A stretch of 64,000 nt of DNA from Salimicrobium flavidum (GCF_900156645.1 NZ_FTOC01000003.1:62001-126000); one strand, 5' to 3'; shown: positions 17,567 through 26,851, numbered from the stretch's first letter. Program-made: numbers and translations. The notes: generated by a model from the sequence alone, not told the origin.

Positions 17567-18943
17567 CTATCGTACAAGGAAGTCCTGTTGTACGGAATTG
17601 TTGATCTTTTCTCCATTTTCCGTCAGTACGTTATCTTCTACGTATAAAGTATAAGAAGAGTTTCGTTCATAACCGAAAAAAGGTGGGTGGATTTCTATGG
17701 AATCTTCTGCGTATGTTATATTGACTCTTTCCTTGTTTCCCCGCTCATCTGTAACATAAACATTTCCTTCCACGGAAGAAGGGCGTATAGCTTTGTTGAA
17801 TTCGACGGTCCATGTTTTATCGGTCGAAACGTTCCTGCTACTGCCGAATTCATCGAATAACACTTCGCGTATAGCAGGACCGGGAAGAACGGTGCCATAC
17901 CCAAAGTAATTATCCTTGCCGGCTGAACCGAGGTCGAGTGCAGCCAGTTGCATCAGATTTTTTATCTCATTTCCCTGCAGGGAAGGATCCAGACTTTTCA
18001 TCATTGCGACGATGCTCGCAAAGACGGGCGCAGAAAAGGATGTTCCACTTTTATAGCTATAACTCCCGTCAGATTTGGTGGTGTATATGTATTCCCCTGG
18101 CGCAGAAAAATCGATGTTGGAATTATAGTTGGAGAAGTCGGAATGAGTCATGCGTTCCGAATGGGAACCGATGGAAAATACCGAATCATGGGAAGCCGGA
18201 TAGAACCGGGAGCTGCTTCCCTCATTGCCAGCAGAAGCGATGATGATCACTCCCTTGTCAGCGGCAGTTTCCATAGTGCGCTCTTCTGTACTCGAAAAAG
18301 TTTTGGATCCGAGGCTGAGATTGATGACATCGACATTTTTCTCTAAAGCGAAATTCACAGCACGTATGATGTCTGAGCTGGACCCTTTTCCATCCTCGTC
18401 CATGATCTTTATGGGAAGGATGTCGACATCGTAGGTGCCGGTGTACCCTGTAATCCCCAAGTTGTTTCCGGCTGTAGCGGCAATGGTCCCTGCTACTTGA
18501 GTACCGTGCCCATTGGAATCCGCTGTGTTCGTGTTATTGTTGATGAAATTGTAACCATCCTTTCTGATTTTCCTTTTCAAATCGGGGTGTACCGCTGATA
18601 TGCCACTGTCGATGACTGCCACGGTAACTGTATTCTCGGCTTTTTCAGCATAGCTGAAAGCTCCTTCAAAGGGGAGGACCTCCAGCGGCCATTGCCGGTA
18701 AGAGTAAGTATCCTGTAGGGTAACGTCTGATTTGGTTCGTGTGACGCTCGGTTCAGATATAGCGTCTTTTGAAGAAGTCGGGTGAGGGGTTATCCACATA
18801 TTCACCTCTTCCAAGTATTCCGCATGCTCCGGCAGGTCAGCAGGAGTACTGGCAGGATCCTCAGGCATATGTATCGTTTCCGTTGCGTGAAGCGTCGGAG
18901 AAAAGAATAGGATAGCTGTGAAGACAAAGAAGAATATTCTCAA
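17567..18943 (-). CDS. Secreted subtilisin-like serine protease (S8)
   Basis: This 458-residue protein starts at TTG 18943, nine bases after AAAGGAG; that start gives a clean signal peptide (MRIFFFVFTAILFFSPTLHA). A farther upstream ATG at 18985 would bury it. A propeptide-like part is followed by the catalytic triad: Asp112 in VIDSGI, His146 in NGHGTQVAGT and Ser302 in SGTSFSAP, with Asn240 (ASAGNEG) as oxyanion residue. A C-terminal Ig-like domain (DKTWTVEFNKAIRPSS to VQQDFLVR) ends the protein. The metalloprotease gene follows 78 bases later without a terminator. Confidence 0.92.
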   Translation of the reverse strand: MRIFFFVFTAILFFSPTLHATETIHMPEDPASTPADLPEHAEYLEEVNMWITPHPTSSKDAISEPSVTRTKSDVTLQDTYSYRQWPLEVLPFEGAFSYAEKAENTVTVAVIDSGISAVHPDLKRKIRKDGYNFINNNTNTADSNGHGTQVAGTIAATAGNNLGITGYTGTYDVDILPIKIMDEDGKGSSSDIIRAVNFALEKNVDVINLSLGSKTFSSTEERTMETAADKGVIIIASAGNEGSSSRFYPASHDSVFSIGSHSERMTHSDFSNYNSNIDFSAPGEYIYTTKSDGSYSYKSGTSFSAPVFASIVAMMKSLDPSLQGNEIKNLMQLAALDLGSAGKDNYFGYGTVLPGPAIREVLFDEFGSSRNVSTDKTWTVEFNKAIRPSSVEGNVYVTDERGNKERVNITYAEDSIEIHPPFFGYERNSSYTLYVEDNVLTENGEKINNSVQQDFLVR

Positions 18944-19261
18944 AATAAGCGGCTCCTTTCGAGTGCTGTTCTTAATAGTATTCATTCTATTATCGACTTG
19001 AAGTCGATAGAGGGAAATAGGTGTTTCGTCTCAAAAATATACGTGCCAGGATGGATGATGGAGATGAAAGTTCGAGGATCCAGGCTTATGATTGATAAAA
19101 ATGAAAACAAACTAAGATTAGTGGGTAAAGCCATCCGTCGATGACCTTACCCACTAATCTTAGTATGTTTCATCAATATTCGTTTACCAAGGGGCATCAA
19201 TTTGAGGATCGAGCTTCAAGTTTCTATTATCCATTTTGCCCCAATTATTAAAGCCATAGGT
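18944..19261. other. Intergenic stretch with a stem-loop
   Basis: This 318-base gap between the protease operon start and the end of nsrR holds a long hairpin at 19111-19164. I see no promoter-quality hexamers I would defend and no gene. After the nsrR stop codon the same frame stays open for 23 more codons (to a TAA near 19196), probably by chance or from an older, longer gene. Confidence 0.5.
19111..19164. other. Perfect 18-bp stem-loop
   Basis: ACTAAGATTAGTGGGTAA pairs with its exact complement around an 18-base loop. The flanks (ATGAAAACAA and ATGTTTCAT) extend the symmetry imperfectly. There is no T run. It lies downstream of nsrR and upstream of the protease operon, so it may end nsrR transcription or mark an old mobile-element end. 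Confidence 0.7.
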
Positions 19262-19717
19262 TTAGGAAGTGGGAGAATCATATCCGATCCCCAATATATG
19301 CTGCAGCTCCTTATTGTTTTCTGTGATATCGGCCAGTGTGTAAGAATCGAACACTCTCAAAAATTCCCGGAGTGCCTGTCCGGTGATTCCTTTCAGCTTA
19401 CAGACCGGGGAAATGACGCAATAATCCGTTTCACAACTGAAGCATTCAAATAGGTTGAAATCATCTTCCATCAGGCGAACGACTGCCCCGATATTGATGG
19501 AAGCAGGTGCCGTGGCGAGACGGAGGCCACCATTCCGGCCGCGGATCGTTTCGATATATCCTGCTTTTTGTAGCTCGTGGACAATTTTTGCAAGGTGGTT
19601 CAAAGATATATCAAAGACGTCTGAGATCTCTTTTTTGCTCGATAGTGTATTTTCCGGTTTTGACGCAGTATAAATTAGGACACGCAGAGCGTAATCCGTA
19701 TATTTTTTAAGTCTCAT
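19262..19717 (-). CDS. nsrR: Nitric-oxide-sensing Rrf2 repressor
   Basis: This 151-residue Rrf2-family regulator begins MRLKKYTDYALRVLIYTASK, has a winged helix with ISLNHLAKIVHELQKAGYIE and GRNGGLRLA, and a cysteine cluster LFECFSCETDYCVISPVCKL that should hold the iron-sulfur cluster. NsrR proteins repress nitric-oxide defence genes until NO damages the cluster. The divergent neighbour is hmp, the classic NsrR target, and the intergenic region has two NsrR-like sites. The ATG at 19717 follows GAGGAATAG. Confidence 0.9.
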   Translation of the reverse strand: MRLKKYTDYALRVLIYTASKPENTLSSKKEISDVFDISLNHLAKIVHELQKAGYIETIRGRNGGLRLATAPASINIGAVVRLMEDDFNLFECFSCETDYCVISPVCKLKGITGQALREFLRVFDSYTLADITENNKELQHILGIGYDSPTS

Positions 19718-19786
19718 AAACTATTCCTCATTTTTTCTTTATCGTATCATACTCCCTTACTTCTTAGTTAACAAAATAGTCATAAA

Positions 19787-19808
19787 AGATGTATTTATGA
19801 TATTGCTT
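19787..19808 (+). promoter_or_regulatory. hmp: NsrR-like site over the hmp -35 box
   Basis: AAGATGTATTT matches one NsrR half-site, followed by a degenerate second half (ATGATATTGCTT). The end of the site covers the -35 hexamer TTGCTT of the hmp promoter. Confidence 0.5.
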
Positions 19809-19831
19809 TAAACAAACGGACCTATTACTAT
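19803..19831 (+). promoter_or_regulatory. hmp: SigA-type promoter of hmp
   Basis: TTGCTT, a 17-base spacer and TACTAT lie 40 bases before the hmp start codon, between two NsrR-like sites. Confidence 0.6.
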
Positions 19832-19835
19832 TAAT

Positions 19836-19854
19836 GATATATTGGAAATATATC
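19836..19854 (+). promoter_or_regulatory. hmp: NsrR-like palindrome after the hmp -10 box
   Basis: GATATATT and AATATATC are exact inverted halves around GGA, flanked so that the minus strand reads AAGATATATTT, an NsrR half-site. It lies between the -10 box and the ribosome site of hmp, where a bound repressor would block transcription. Confidence 0.55.
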
Positions 19855-19870
19855 TTATGGAGGTACTTAT

Positions 19871-21058
19871 ATGACTACACAGGTAACAAGCAGACTCGAT
19901 GAAAGAACGAGAGACATTATCAAGTCGACCGTCCCTGTACTTGCAGAACACGGCGAAGCGATAACGACCCATTTTTATAAAAGAATGTTCGAAGACCATC
20001 CTGAACTGAAGAATATGTTCAACATGACTCACCAGAAAGTGGGGAAACAACCGAGAGCCCTTGCTAATGCTGTCTATGCAGCTGCCCAGAACATTGATGA
20101 CTTGAGTGCTATCGCCCCTGCTGCGGAGACCATAGCAGAAAAGCACGTCAATCTGAATATTCAGCCTGAACATTATCCGATTGTAGGAGAATACTTACTG
20201 AAAGCGATCAAAGAAGTGCTCGGAGATGCGGTAAATGACGAAATCATAACCGCCTGGGGTGAAGCGTACGGTGAAATCGCTGATGTATTCATCCAAATAG
20301 AAAAGAAAAAGTACGCAGAGAGTGCCTGGACCGGTTATCGTAATTTCAATGTCGAAAAGAAAGTGAAGGAAAGTGAAGAAATAACTTCTTTCTATCTACT
20401 TCCGGAAAATGGCGGAAGCCTGCCATTCTATCGTCCAGGTCAATATATAGGGCTGAAAGCGGACATTCCCGGATATCCTTATACGCAGCTGAGACAGTAT
20501 AGTCTGTCTGATGCTCCGGGAGAGGAGTATTTACGAATCAGTGTAAAACGGGAGAGCGGCACGGATGAGCTCCCTGCAGGTCTTGTATCGACGTGGTTGC
20601 ACGACCAGGTGCAAGAAGGGGACGTGTTGCCTCTAAGTGCCCCTGCCGGTGATTTCTATCTCGATGAATCCGGCAAGCTTCCGGTAGTATTACTCAGTGG
20701 AGGGGTAGGGGTCACCCCGTTGATGAGTATGTATAAAAAAATACGGGAGGAACGGGACGTCTATTTCATTCATGCTGCCAGAAACGGAGGCGTTCATGGA
20801 TTGAAAGAAGAGATGTCTGGTTCCCGCACATACGTCATCTATGAAACTCCATCCGAGGAAGATAAGACGATGGGAGCTTTTCATAAAGCTGGCTATGTAG
20901 ATTTGGACTGGTTGAGGACTGTGGTACCTAAAGAAGCGGACTTCTACTTCTGTGGACCGGAAGGATTCATGCGTGCGATGAACGGGTCACTCCATGAATG
21001 GGGGATTCCTGAAGAAAATATCAATTATGAATTTTTCGGACCAAAAGGAAACATTTGA
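19871..21058 (+). CDS. hmp: Flavohaemoprotein, nitric oxide dioxygenase
   Basis: This 395-residue enzyme oxidises NO to nitrate using O2 and NAD(P)H. The globin domain (about residues 1-140) has HFYKRMFEDHPELKNMFN and the proximal histidine in IAEKHVNLNIQPEHYPIVGE. The FAD domain has FYRPGQYIGL and RQYSLSDAPGEEYLRISVKR, and the NAD domain has VVLLSGGVGVTPLMSMYKKI and FYFCGPEGFMRAM. Length is normal. The ATG follows GGAGGTACTTAT. It is divergent from nsrR, with two NsrR-like sites around its promoter. Confidence 0.96.
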   Translation: MTTQVTSRLDERTRDIIKSTVPVLAEHGEAITTHFYKRMFEDHPELKNMFNMTHQKVGKQPRALANAVYAAAQNIDDLSAIAPAAETIAEKHVNLNIQPEHYPIVGEYLLKAIKEVLGDAVNDEIITAWGEAYGEIADVFIQIEKKKYAESAWTGYRNFNVEKKVKESEEITSFYLLPENGGSLPFYRPGQYIGLKADIPGYPYTQLRQYSLSDAPGEEYLRISVKRESGTDELPAGLVSTWLHDQVQEGDVLPLSAPAGDFYLDESGKLPVVLLSGGVGVTPLMSMYKKIREERDVYFIHAARNGGVHGLKEEMSGSRTYVIYETPSEEDKTMGAFHKAGYVDLDWLRTVVPKEADFYFCGPEGFMRAMNGSLHEWGIPEENINYEFFGPKGNI

Positions 21059-21138
21059 TACAGAAGGACAGAAGACGGAAAGCGACTTATCTACCAATCC
21101 GGAGTATTGATTAGTAAGCGTGAAATAAGGAAAATACT

Positions 21139-21186
21139 AAAAAACACAGCAGCACGGAGTTACCACTCTGCGCTGCTGTGTTTTTA
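21139..21186. terminator. Two-way terminator between hmp and the ligase-like gene
   Basis: AAAACACAGCAGC pairs with GCTGCTGTGTTTTT around a partly paired loop, with T or A runs on both sides, between converging genes. Confidence 0.85.
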
Positions 21187-21189
21187 TTG

Positions 21190-22569
21190 TCAGGAAATGA
21201 TTTTCTCCTTGTGGGCGTAGGTCGTATACACGTAACTCAGTGTCAGACCCGTCACTAACCAGAAGATCACATTAAGCTGAGGTATGAAGATAAGGTTGTT
21301 CGCCAGGTTTTGTCCGAGGAACGTTCCGGTCCCGATGAATAGCCCCGCTAAAAGCAATTGGTTCAACAAATTTTTGTTTCTGTTTTTGAGGAACTCTTTG
21401 CCGATGAAATAAAGCAGATAGAGATAGATGGACAGAAAAGAGAGTAACCCGAAAATTCCCGTTTCTGAGGCGACTTTCAGGAATGAATTATGTACGGAAT
21501 AGGCATCATGGCCGACGTATAATTCAGGGTATTTCTCTGTGTAGTCGCTGTATCGAACCAGATAATTACCTGCGCCGACACCAAGTACAGGATTATCTTT
21601 GAACATGACCCACCCGGTCTTCCATAAAGTGGTTCTTGAAACGACAGCTCTCTCCGTCGATTCCTTGTTGGCAGCTGCGGCATCGCTCTGCTCTTGATCA
21701 GGACTTTCCTCACTGTTGAACTGAAGCATTCCTGTCGGGATCAGAGATTCGATCACGAAGAAGGCAGAAGTGGTTCTTTCCTGCACATCCGGAAGGTTCA
21801 CTACAGAGATTGCCAAAAGCAGTGCCGCGATAACCATCGGGATGCTCTTGAATCCATTCCAGAAACGTTTAGGCATCGTCATTAAGACCATGATGATCGC
21901 CAAAGCCATGATGAACCAGGCGGATCTCGTGTAAGTGAAAATCTGACTGATGACAAGCAGGGCAAAAAATCCGAAAAACAGTAACTTTGTACGTGTCCGG
22001 GTGAAATAGAGAATAGATAGAAATAAAAATGCAGGAAGGATGAAATTGATCAGTCCCGCGAAATAGTTAGGGTTTGTAAACGTCGACCCTACACGTCCCC
22101 ACGCTTCAGTCAATGCGTAGAGACCAGCTTTGTTCAGGTTGAAATCAACGACAAAAGAAAAAATGCCGTAAGTGACGACAAGGAGGACAGACATAAGGAA
22201 AGTAGTTGCAATCGTGACGTATTCCCTATATGTGAACGTCGTTTTGGTAACGATTATGAATAAAAAGATATAAGAAACGAATCGTACGATTTCCAGTATC
22301 CCTGGAAGCGGAGCTTGGGCCTGGGTAAGAGAGACGACGGAAATGAACGCAAATGCTCCTAAAAGTATCAGGAAGATCTTTATCGGAAATGCGTTCAGTC
22401 TGATGTTCTTCTTCCAGTAATCATAAACGAAAGACAATGTGAGCAGTGGAATAAGTACCACTTCAGTCGACAAAGGGATAGGACCGATTTCTACTCGGAA
22501 CGGAATCAGTGGTACGAGAAATATAGTAAGTATCGTTAAGTAAAAAGTCAGGCTATGTTGCTTCAACAT
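21190..22569 (-). CDS. O-antigen ligase/polymerase-like membrane protein
   Basis: This 459-residue protein has about 12 membrane segments and the Wzy/WaaL C-terminal pattern: RTTLWKTGWVMFKDNPVLGV, GAGNYLVRYSDY, HDAYSVHNSFLKVASETGIF. The loop from about residue 265 to 340 carries the conserved Arg and His residues expected in the family. Such proteins polymerise or transfer polysaccharide repeat units at the outer membrane face. No glycosyltransferase genes lie next to it, so the glycan cannot be named. The start is ATG 22569 behind GAGGAG. Confidence 0.8.
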   Translation of the reverse strand: MLKQHSLTFYLTILTIFLVPLIPFRVEIGPIPLSTEVVLIPLLTLSFVYDYWKKNIRLNAFPIKIFLILLGAFAFISVVSLTQAQAPLPGILEIVRFVSYIFLFIIVTKTTFTYREYVTIATTFLMSVLLVVTYGIFSFVVDFNLNKAGLYALTEAWGRVGSTFTNPNYFAGLINFILPAFLFLSILYFTRTRTKLLFFGFFALLVISQIFTYTRSAWFIMALAIIMVLMTMPKRFWNGFKSIPMVIAALLLAISVVNLPDVQERTTSAFFVIESLIPTGMLQFNSEESPDQEQSDAAAANKESTERAVVSRTTLWKTGWVMFKDNPVLGVGAGNYLVRYSDYTEKYPELYVGHDAYSVHNSFLKVASETGIFGLLSFLSIYLYLLYFIGKEFLKNRNKNLLNQLLLAGLFIGTGTFLGQNLANNLIFIPQLNVIFWLVTGLTLSYVYTTYAHKEKIIS

Positions 22570-22714
22570 GTCGGAAAACGCTCCTCATTAAATTTAAGCA
22601 TTATTTGTAATTTGTTATATTGAACATTCTTATTTATATTATCACAGACGATGGTTATCTTACACTAGGAAATTATGAATGTTTCCTGAATCCTATCATA
22701 ATACATATAGCACA

Positions 22715-22743
22715 TTGATGTTTTTTTCGAGGAAGATTATAAT
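22715..22743 (+). promoter_or_regulatory. SigA-type promoter of the glycosidase gene
   Basis: TTGATG, a 17-base spacer and TATAAT lie 63 bases before the start codon at 22807. Confidence 0.65.
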
Positions 22744-22806
22744 AAATAAATGGTAGAAAGTGTTAGAGAGTGTCGAGTATATCATTTACAAATCAGGAGG
22801 AGTAGG

Positions 22807-25323
22807 ATGCAACTTAGAAGAATGTACCTTGTACTGATATTTTTGTTTTTGGCCCCTGTTACAGCCCATGCAAGCTGGAATGTAACGGACGAATTCGAAC
22901 CCGCCCCTACAGTCGATTATTTCAGTAAGGAAGGTGTGAGTCAGCAGTCCGACTTGTTGAAAGTGAACGTTTCCGATCCAAAAACTACTATTAAATTAGG
23001 CACCCCTGCCGGTAGTCCCGGACTGGCGACACTTACGGAACAGGCTCAGAGAATGAGTCATCCCGGAAATAGAGTGGTAGGCGGGGTCAATGGTTCTTTC
23101 TTTCATTTTTCCCATCCCTACGGCAATGGAATGCCGGCGTATTTTGTAATGAATAAGTCGAAGATTGATCGTCTTGGTGCCGTATCCTCGGACCCGGGAG
23201 ATTACTTTCATGATCCGGCCGCCTTCGGTATGGATAAAGGAGGAGAACCGGTTATAGGAGACTTCGAATTGGATATGCAATTCACCTATAAAAACGAACA
23301 ACGGACGGTCGATACGATGAATACAGCCAGAGGTGCTGGAGAAGCCGTCGTGTATTCCCAGTCCTATCGCTACGATTATACACGCACTAATACATATGGA
23401 ATGGAAGTTGTCATAGAGAACACAAATAAAAGTATCGAAGGTGGAGAAGTGGAGTTCGGAGATACGATCACCGGAGAAATAACTTCGGTGAGACATTACG
23501 GAGATTCGGAGTACGCCACGATTCCTGAAGAGGGGTATGTGCTATCCTTCGGAGGGTGGTCTTTATCGAAGGAATATGAAGAGATGAAAGTCGGGGAAAC
23601 GGTATCTCTGAACGTAGATATAGCCGACAAATGGAAAAGTACCAGCTTCATGCTGGGAAGTGGTCCGAAACTTGTGCAAAACGGAAGAGTGGATATCTCC
23701 ATGCAGGATAGCAGCTATCGCTATACCCAGCGCGCCCCGCGTACCGCAGTGGGGACGAATGCGGACGGAAGCGAGGTGTTCCTCGTAACTGTCGACGGCC
23801 GACAATCGAATGCCCTGGGAATGACCATGGAAGAGTTCGCCGTTTATTTAAGAGAACAGGGAGTTTATAACGCGATCAACCTTGATGGGGGCGGCTCTAC
23901 GCAAATGGCTGCGCGTAACCATGCTTATATTTATCCTACCATCAAGAACACTCCTTCTGACGGGAGACAAAGGTCGATAGCCAACACATTGCTTGCTACA
24001 GTGAATAATGGAGAAGAAACGCCGACTTCTGTTTCTTTTTATAAAGAACAGAACGGCAAGGTTTTCCCCGGAGCTTCTGTAGCCATGGACCTGCATAGAG
24101 TATTCGATGCTTATAATACATTGCAGACGGATGTTACTGAAAAGGATGTGACCTGGTCTGTAGAAGGTGGCGTCGGTTATATGGACGGATCGACCTTTAT
24201 AGCCGAACAGCCGGGAGAAGGGGAAATCGTAGCTGAAATCGGCGAAGCACGCGCCGAACGTGAGATTACAGTGACGACCGATATTGCCGAGATGAAGATT
24301 AGTCCGGAAGAAGTATTACTCGATACGGAAGAATCAAAACAGTTCCAAATAACAGCTAAAGATGAAAATGGTGAAAATATCATCTATGAGCCTTCTTCAG
24401 TTGAGTGGAACGTTTCCGGAGAAGCGGGAACTATTACAGATAGTGGATTACTTACCACCGGGGCTTCCAGAGCTGCGGGAGAAGTGACGGCACGATTAGG
24501 GTCGACCTCTGTCAGTGCTGACATAGCCGTCGGCCGGGAGCCTGCAGATATATCAGGTTTTGAGAACGGTCAAGCCTGGAGTGTACAGACGGCGCGAAGT
24601 GATGGAGAAGTCAGAGGCTCGAAAGGAATTGAGCCTGTCGGAGCAGGGGACTATTCTCTACGTCTCGAGTATGATTTCGATATCGGGGTGAAAGGTATTG
24701 CTGCCACCTACGCCAAGTCCGAAGCACCCCTGTCTATCCCTAGCTCACCGAAGCAGCTTGGTGTACGTGTCCATGGAGATGGGGGCGAACATTGGCTCCG
24801 GGCCCATATTGTAGATGGAGAAGGGGAAAGACACAACGTCGATTTCACCGAAGAGGACGGTTTGGATTGGACCGGTTGGAAATATGTCAAAGCAGACCTC
24901 CCTGAAGATCTGCCGCAGCCGATTACCTTCTCCAGAATCTATCTAGCCGAAGCTTCTGAGAATGAAAAAGATCATGGTGTGATTTTCCTCGATGAACTGA
25001 AAGCTCTCTATGACAGTACCGAGGTGGAATTGCCTGAAGCGACGGATTACCAGGTTGTAACTCCTTCCAAAGAGTGGACCGTAGAGTTCAACCGGGAAAT
25101 GAATCCCGAAACGTTCACTTCTGAAACAGTTTATATATTGGATAACCAGGGCGACCGCCATGAGACAAGTTTGAGATTCAACGACAAACGTGATAAGGTA
25201 TTTGTCTCAGCAGACGATTTGACGATGCCGGAGGCCTATGAACTTGTCATAGAGAAAGATGTGGAAGCGGCGAACGGGAATCCTATGGAGGAGAAAGCAA
25301 CTAAATTATTTTTAACTAGATAA
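22807..25323 (+). CDS. Secreted phosphodiester glycosidase (NAGPA family) with Ig-like domains
   Basis: This 838-residue protein has a signal peptide (MQLRRMYLVLIFLFLAPVTA, cleaved near HAS). The N-terminal half is the NAGPA/DUF2233 domain: VVGGVNGSFFHFSHPYGNGM, RAPRTAVGTNADGSEVFLVT, VDGRQSNALGMTM and YNAINLDGGGSTQMAARNHA. That family cleaves sugar phosphodiesters, as in the mammalian uncovering enzyme. Bacterial Ig-like segments follow (EMKISPEEVLLDTEESKQFQ and near), then a carbohydrate-binding-like beta domain (FENGQAWSVQTARSDGE), then a C-terminal Ig-like module (SKEWTVEFNREM). The ATG at 22807 follows AGGAGG. The role may be in turnover of teichoic or capsular polymers; that is inference. 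Confidence 0.82.
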   Translation: MQLRRMYLVLIFLFLAPVTAHASWNVTDEFEPAPTVDYFSKEGVSQQSDLLKVNVSDPKTTIKLGTPAGSPGLATLTEQAQRMSHPGNRVVGGVNGSFFHFSHPYGNGMPAYFVMNKSKIDRLGAVSSDPGDYFHDPAAFGMDKGGEPVIGDFELDMQFTYKNEQRTVDTMNTARGAGEAVVYSQSYRYDYTRTNTYGMEVVIENTNKSIEGGEVEFGDTITGEITSVRHYGDSEYATIPEEGYVLSFGGWSLSKEYEEMKVGETVSLNVDIADKWKSTSFMLGSGPKLVQNGRVDISMQDSSYRYTQRAPRTAVGTNADGSEVFLVTVDGRQSNALGMTMEEFAVYLREQGVYNAINLDGGGSTQMAARNHAYIYPTIKNTPSDGRQRSIANTLLATVNNGEETPTSVSFYKEQNGKVFPGASVAMDLHRVFDAYNTLQTDVTEKDVTWSVEGGVGYMDGSTFIAEQPGEGEIVAEIGEARAEREITVTTDIAEMKISPEEVLLDTEESKQFQITAKDENGENIIYEPSSVEWNVSGEAGTITDSGLLTTGASRAAGEVTARLGSTSVSADIAVGREPADISGFENGQAWSVQTARSDGEVRGSKGIEPVGAGDYSLRLEYDFDIGVKGIAATYAKSEAPLSIPSSPKQLGVRVHGDGGEHWLRAHIVDGEGERHNVDFTEEDGLDWTGWKYVKADLPEDLPQPITFSRIYLAEASENEKDHGVIFLDELKALYDSTEVELPEATDYQVVTPSKEWTVEFNREMNPETFTSETVYILDNQGDRHETSLRFNDKRDKVFVSADDLTMPEAYELVIEKDVEAANGNPMEEKATKLFLTR

Positions 25324-25387
25324 GACTGCACCCGAAATATTCAGAGAAACAGGTGTGGAGAAGAATCTGGAAGTGAGGGATTTTCTT

Positions 25388-26851
25388 ATGAGTGAGGAAG
25401 GATCAATAAATGAAGCTACAGGAGATAGAGAAATAAAACGATTGGATTTTCGCGGCGGAGCTTTCGCCGCGACCATTCCTCTCGTTTTTTTCATTGTTTG
25501 GGCGATTACACTTAGTCTGACGAACCTTGTGACAGAACGTGCCCTGATTCTGGGTGTTGTCATCGGCGTCGGAATAGGGTTGTTTTTTGTTAAATCCAAA
25601 TGGGCGGACTATGCTCAATCACTGATTAACGGCATGGCACAACCTGTGGGTATTGTAGCGATTATCGCTTGGTTTTGGGCCGGGATGTTTGCGACACTTT
25701 TATCTGCCGGGGGTCTCGTTGATGGGCTTATTTGGCTCGGCTTTCAGACAGGCCTGCAAGGGGGAGGTTACGTAGCCCTCACCTTCGTGCTCGCCTCGTT
25801 GTTTTCCACGGCAGTAGGTACCGGTTATGGAACGGTGGCTACGTTTGGTATTTTGATGTATCCGGCGGGGATTGTACTGGGGGCTGACCCTGTCATATTG
25901 CTCGCTGCAATTTTAAGTGGAGCTGTCTTCGGTGATAACCTGGCCCCGGTATCTGATACGACGATTGTTTCTGCTACGACGCAGGATGCTGATGTTCCGG
26001 GTGTTGTTCGTTCCCGTTTCAAATATTCGGTAGCCGCAGCAATTCCTGCTTTCATTCTTTTCTTCTTTACAGGAGGAGGGGGCGATGTGGGAAATGCATC
26101 TCTCATCGCCGAGCTAGAAAATGAGGTAACTGCTGGTGGTCTGCTGATGATGATCCCTTTTGCGCTCGTACTTTATTTGGCGCTGAGCGGCCAGCATCTG
26201 ATCACTTCTCTCACATGGGGAATTGTTACAGTCATCGGCTTCATTCTTTTCATGGACGTACCTTTGACATCGATCGTACACATTTATGAGAACGATGCGG
26301 GCGATGCCGTGATTGATGGAGCTCTTATTGATGGAATCAGTGGGTATTTCAATATGGCGATACTCATACTGTTCATCATGGCAGCCGCTTACCTTATGGA
26401 AGCTGCCGGTACTATGGAAAAGATCAAGGATTTCTTTCTTGGTATCATCAATAATGTCGTCCGGCGCGCGGAGCTGACGATGTTCGGGATCGTGGCTTTT
26501 CTGAATATGTTCATTACGATCAATACAGCCGCAGAAATTGCAGCTGCACCCTTCGTAAGAAAAATCGGTGAAGAAATGAATATCCACCCCTATCGTCGTG
26601 CTAACTTCCTTGATACTGTCACTTCAGCTCTCGGGTACATTTTCCCGTGGAGTGCAGGTGTGCTTTTGGCATGGACGACTATACAGAATGCTGCCGAGAA
26701 CTATGAGTATGTAACCGTCGTCTCGCCGATGGAGGTATTTCCATTTGTTTATCAAGGGTGGGGCTTACTTATAGTAATGTTCATTGCTGCCTGGACCGGA
26801 TGGGGGCTCAGATACAAAGGAAAACGCGGAGAAGAAGTGAAACCTGATTAG
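25388..26851 (+). CDS. Na+/H+ antiporter, NhaC family
   Basis: This 487-residue membrane protein has about 11 segments and NhaC-family motifs: GMAQPVGIVAIIAWFWAGMF, TAVGTGYGTVATFGILMYPA and LSGAVFGDNLAPVSDTTIVS. These antiporters exchange Na+ for H+ (some for malate/lactate), useful for salt tolerance. I chose the ATG at 25388, nine bases after GAGGG; a GTG at 25355 has no good ribosome site. It follows the glycosidase gene by 64 bases on the same strand and may share its transcript. A two-way terminator closes it. Confidence 0.87.
   Translation: MSEEGSINEATGDREIKRLDFRGGAFAATIPLVFFIVWAITLSLTNLVTERALILGVVIGVGIGLFFVKSKWADYAQSLINGMAQPVGIVAIIAWFWAGMFATLLSAGGLVDGLIWLGFQTGLQGGGYVALTFVLASLFSTAVGTGYGTVATFGILMYPAGIVLGADPVILLAAILSGAVFGDNLAPVSDTTIVSATTQDADVPGVVRSRFKYSVAAAIPAFILFFFTGGGGDVGNASLIAELENEVTAGGLLMMIPFALVLYLALSGQHLITSLTWGIVTVIGFILFMDVPLTSIVHIYENDAGDAVIDGALIDGISGYFNMAILILFIMAAAYLMEAAGTMEKIKDFFLGIINNVVRRAELTMFGIVAFLNMFITINTAAEIAAAPFVRKIGEEMNIHPYRRANFLDTVTSALGYIFPWSAGVLLAWTTIQNAAENYEYVTVVSPMEVFPFVYQGWGLLIVMFIAAWTGWGLRYKGKRGEEVKPD

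Noticed and set aside
19193-19261. Open codons after the nsrR stop in the same frame
   Set aside because: NsrR already has normal length; 23 further codons without similarity are most likely chance.
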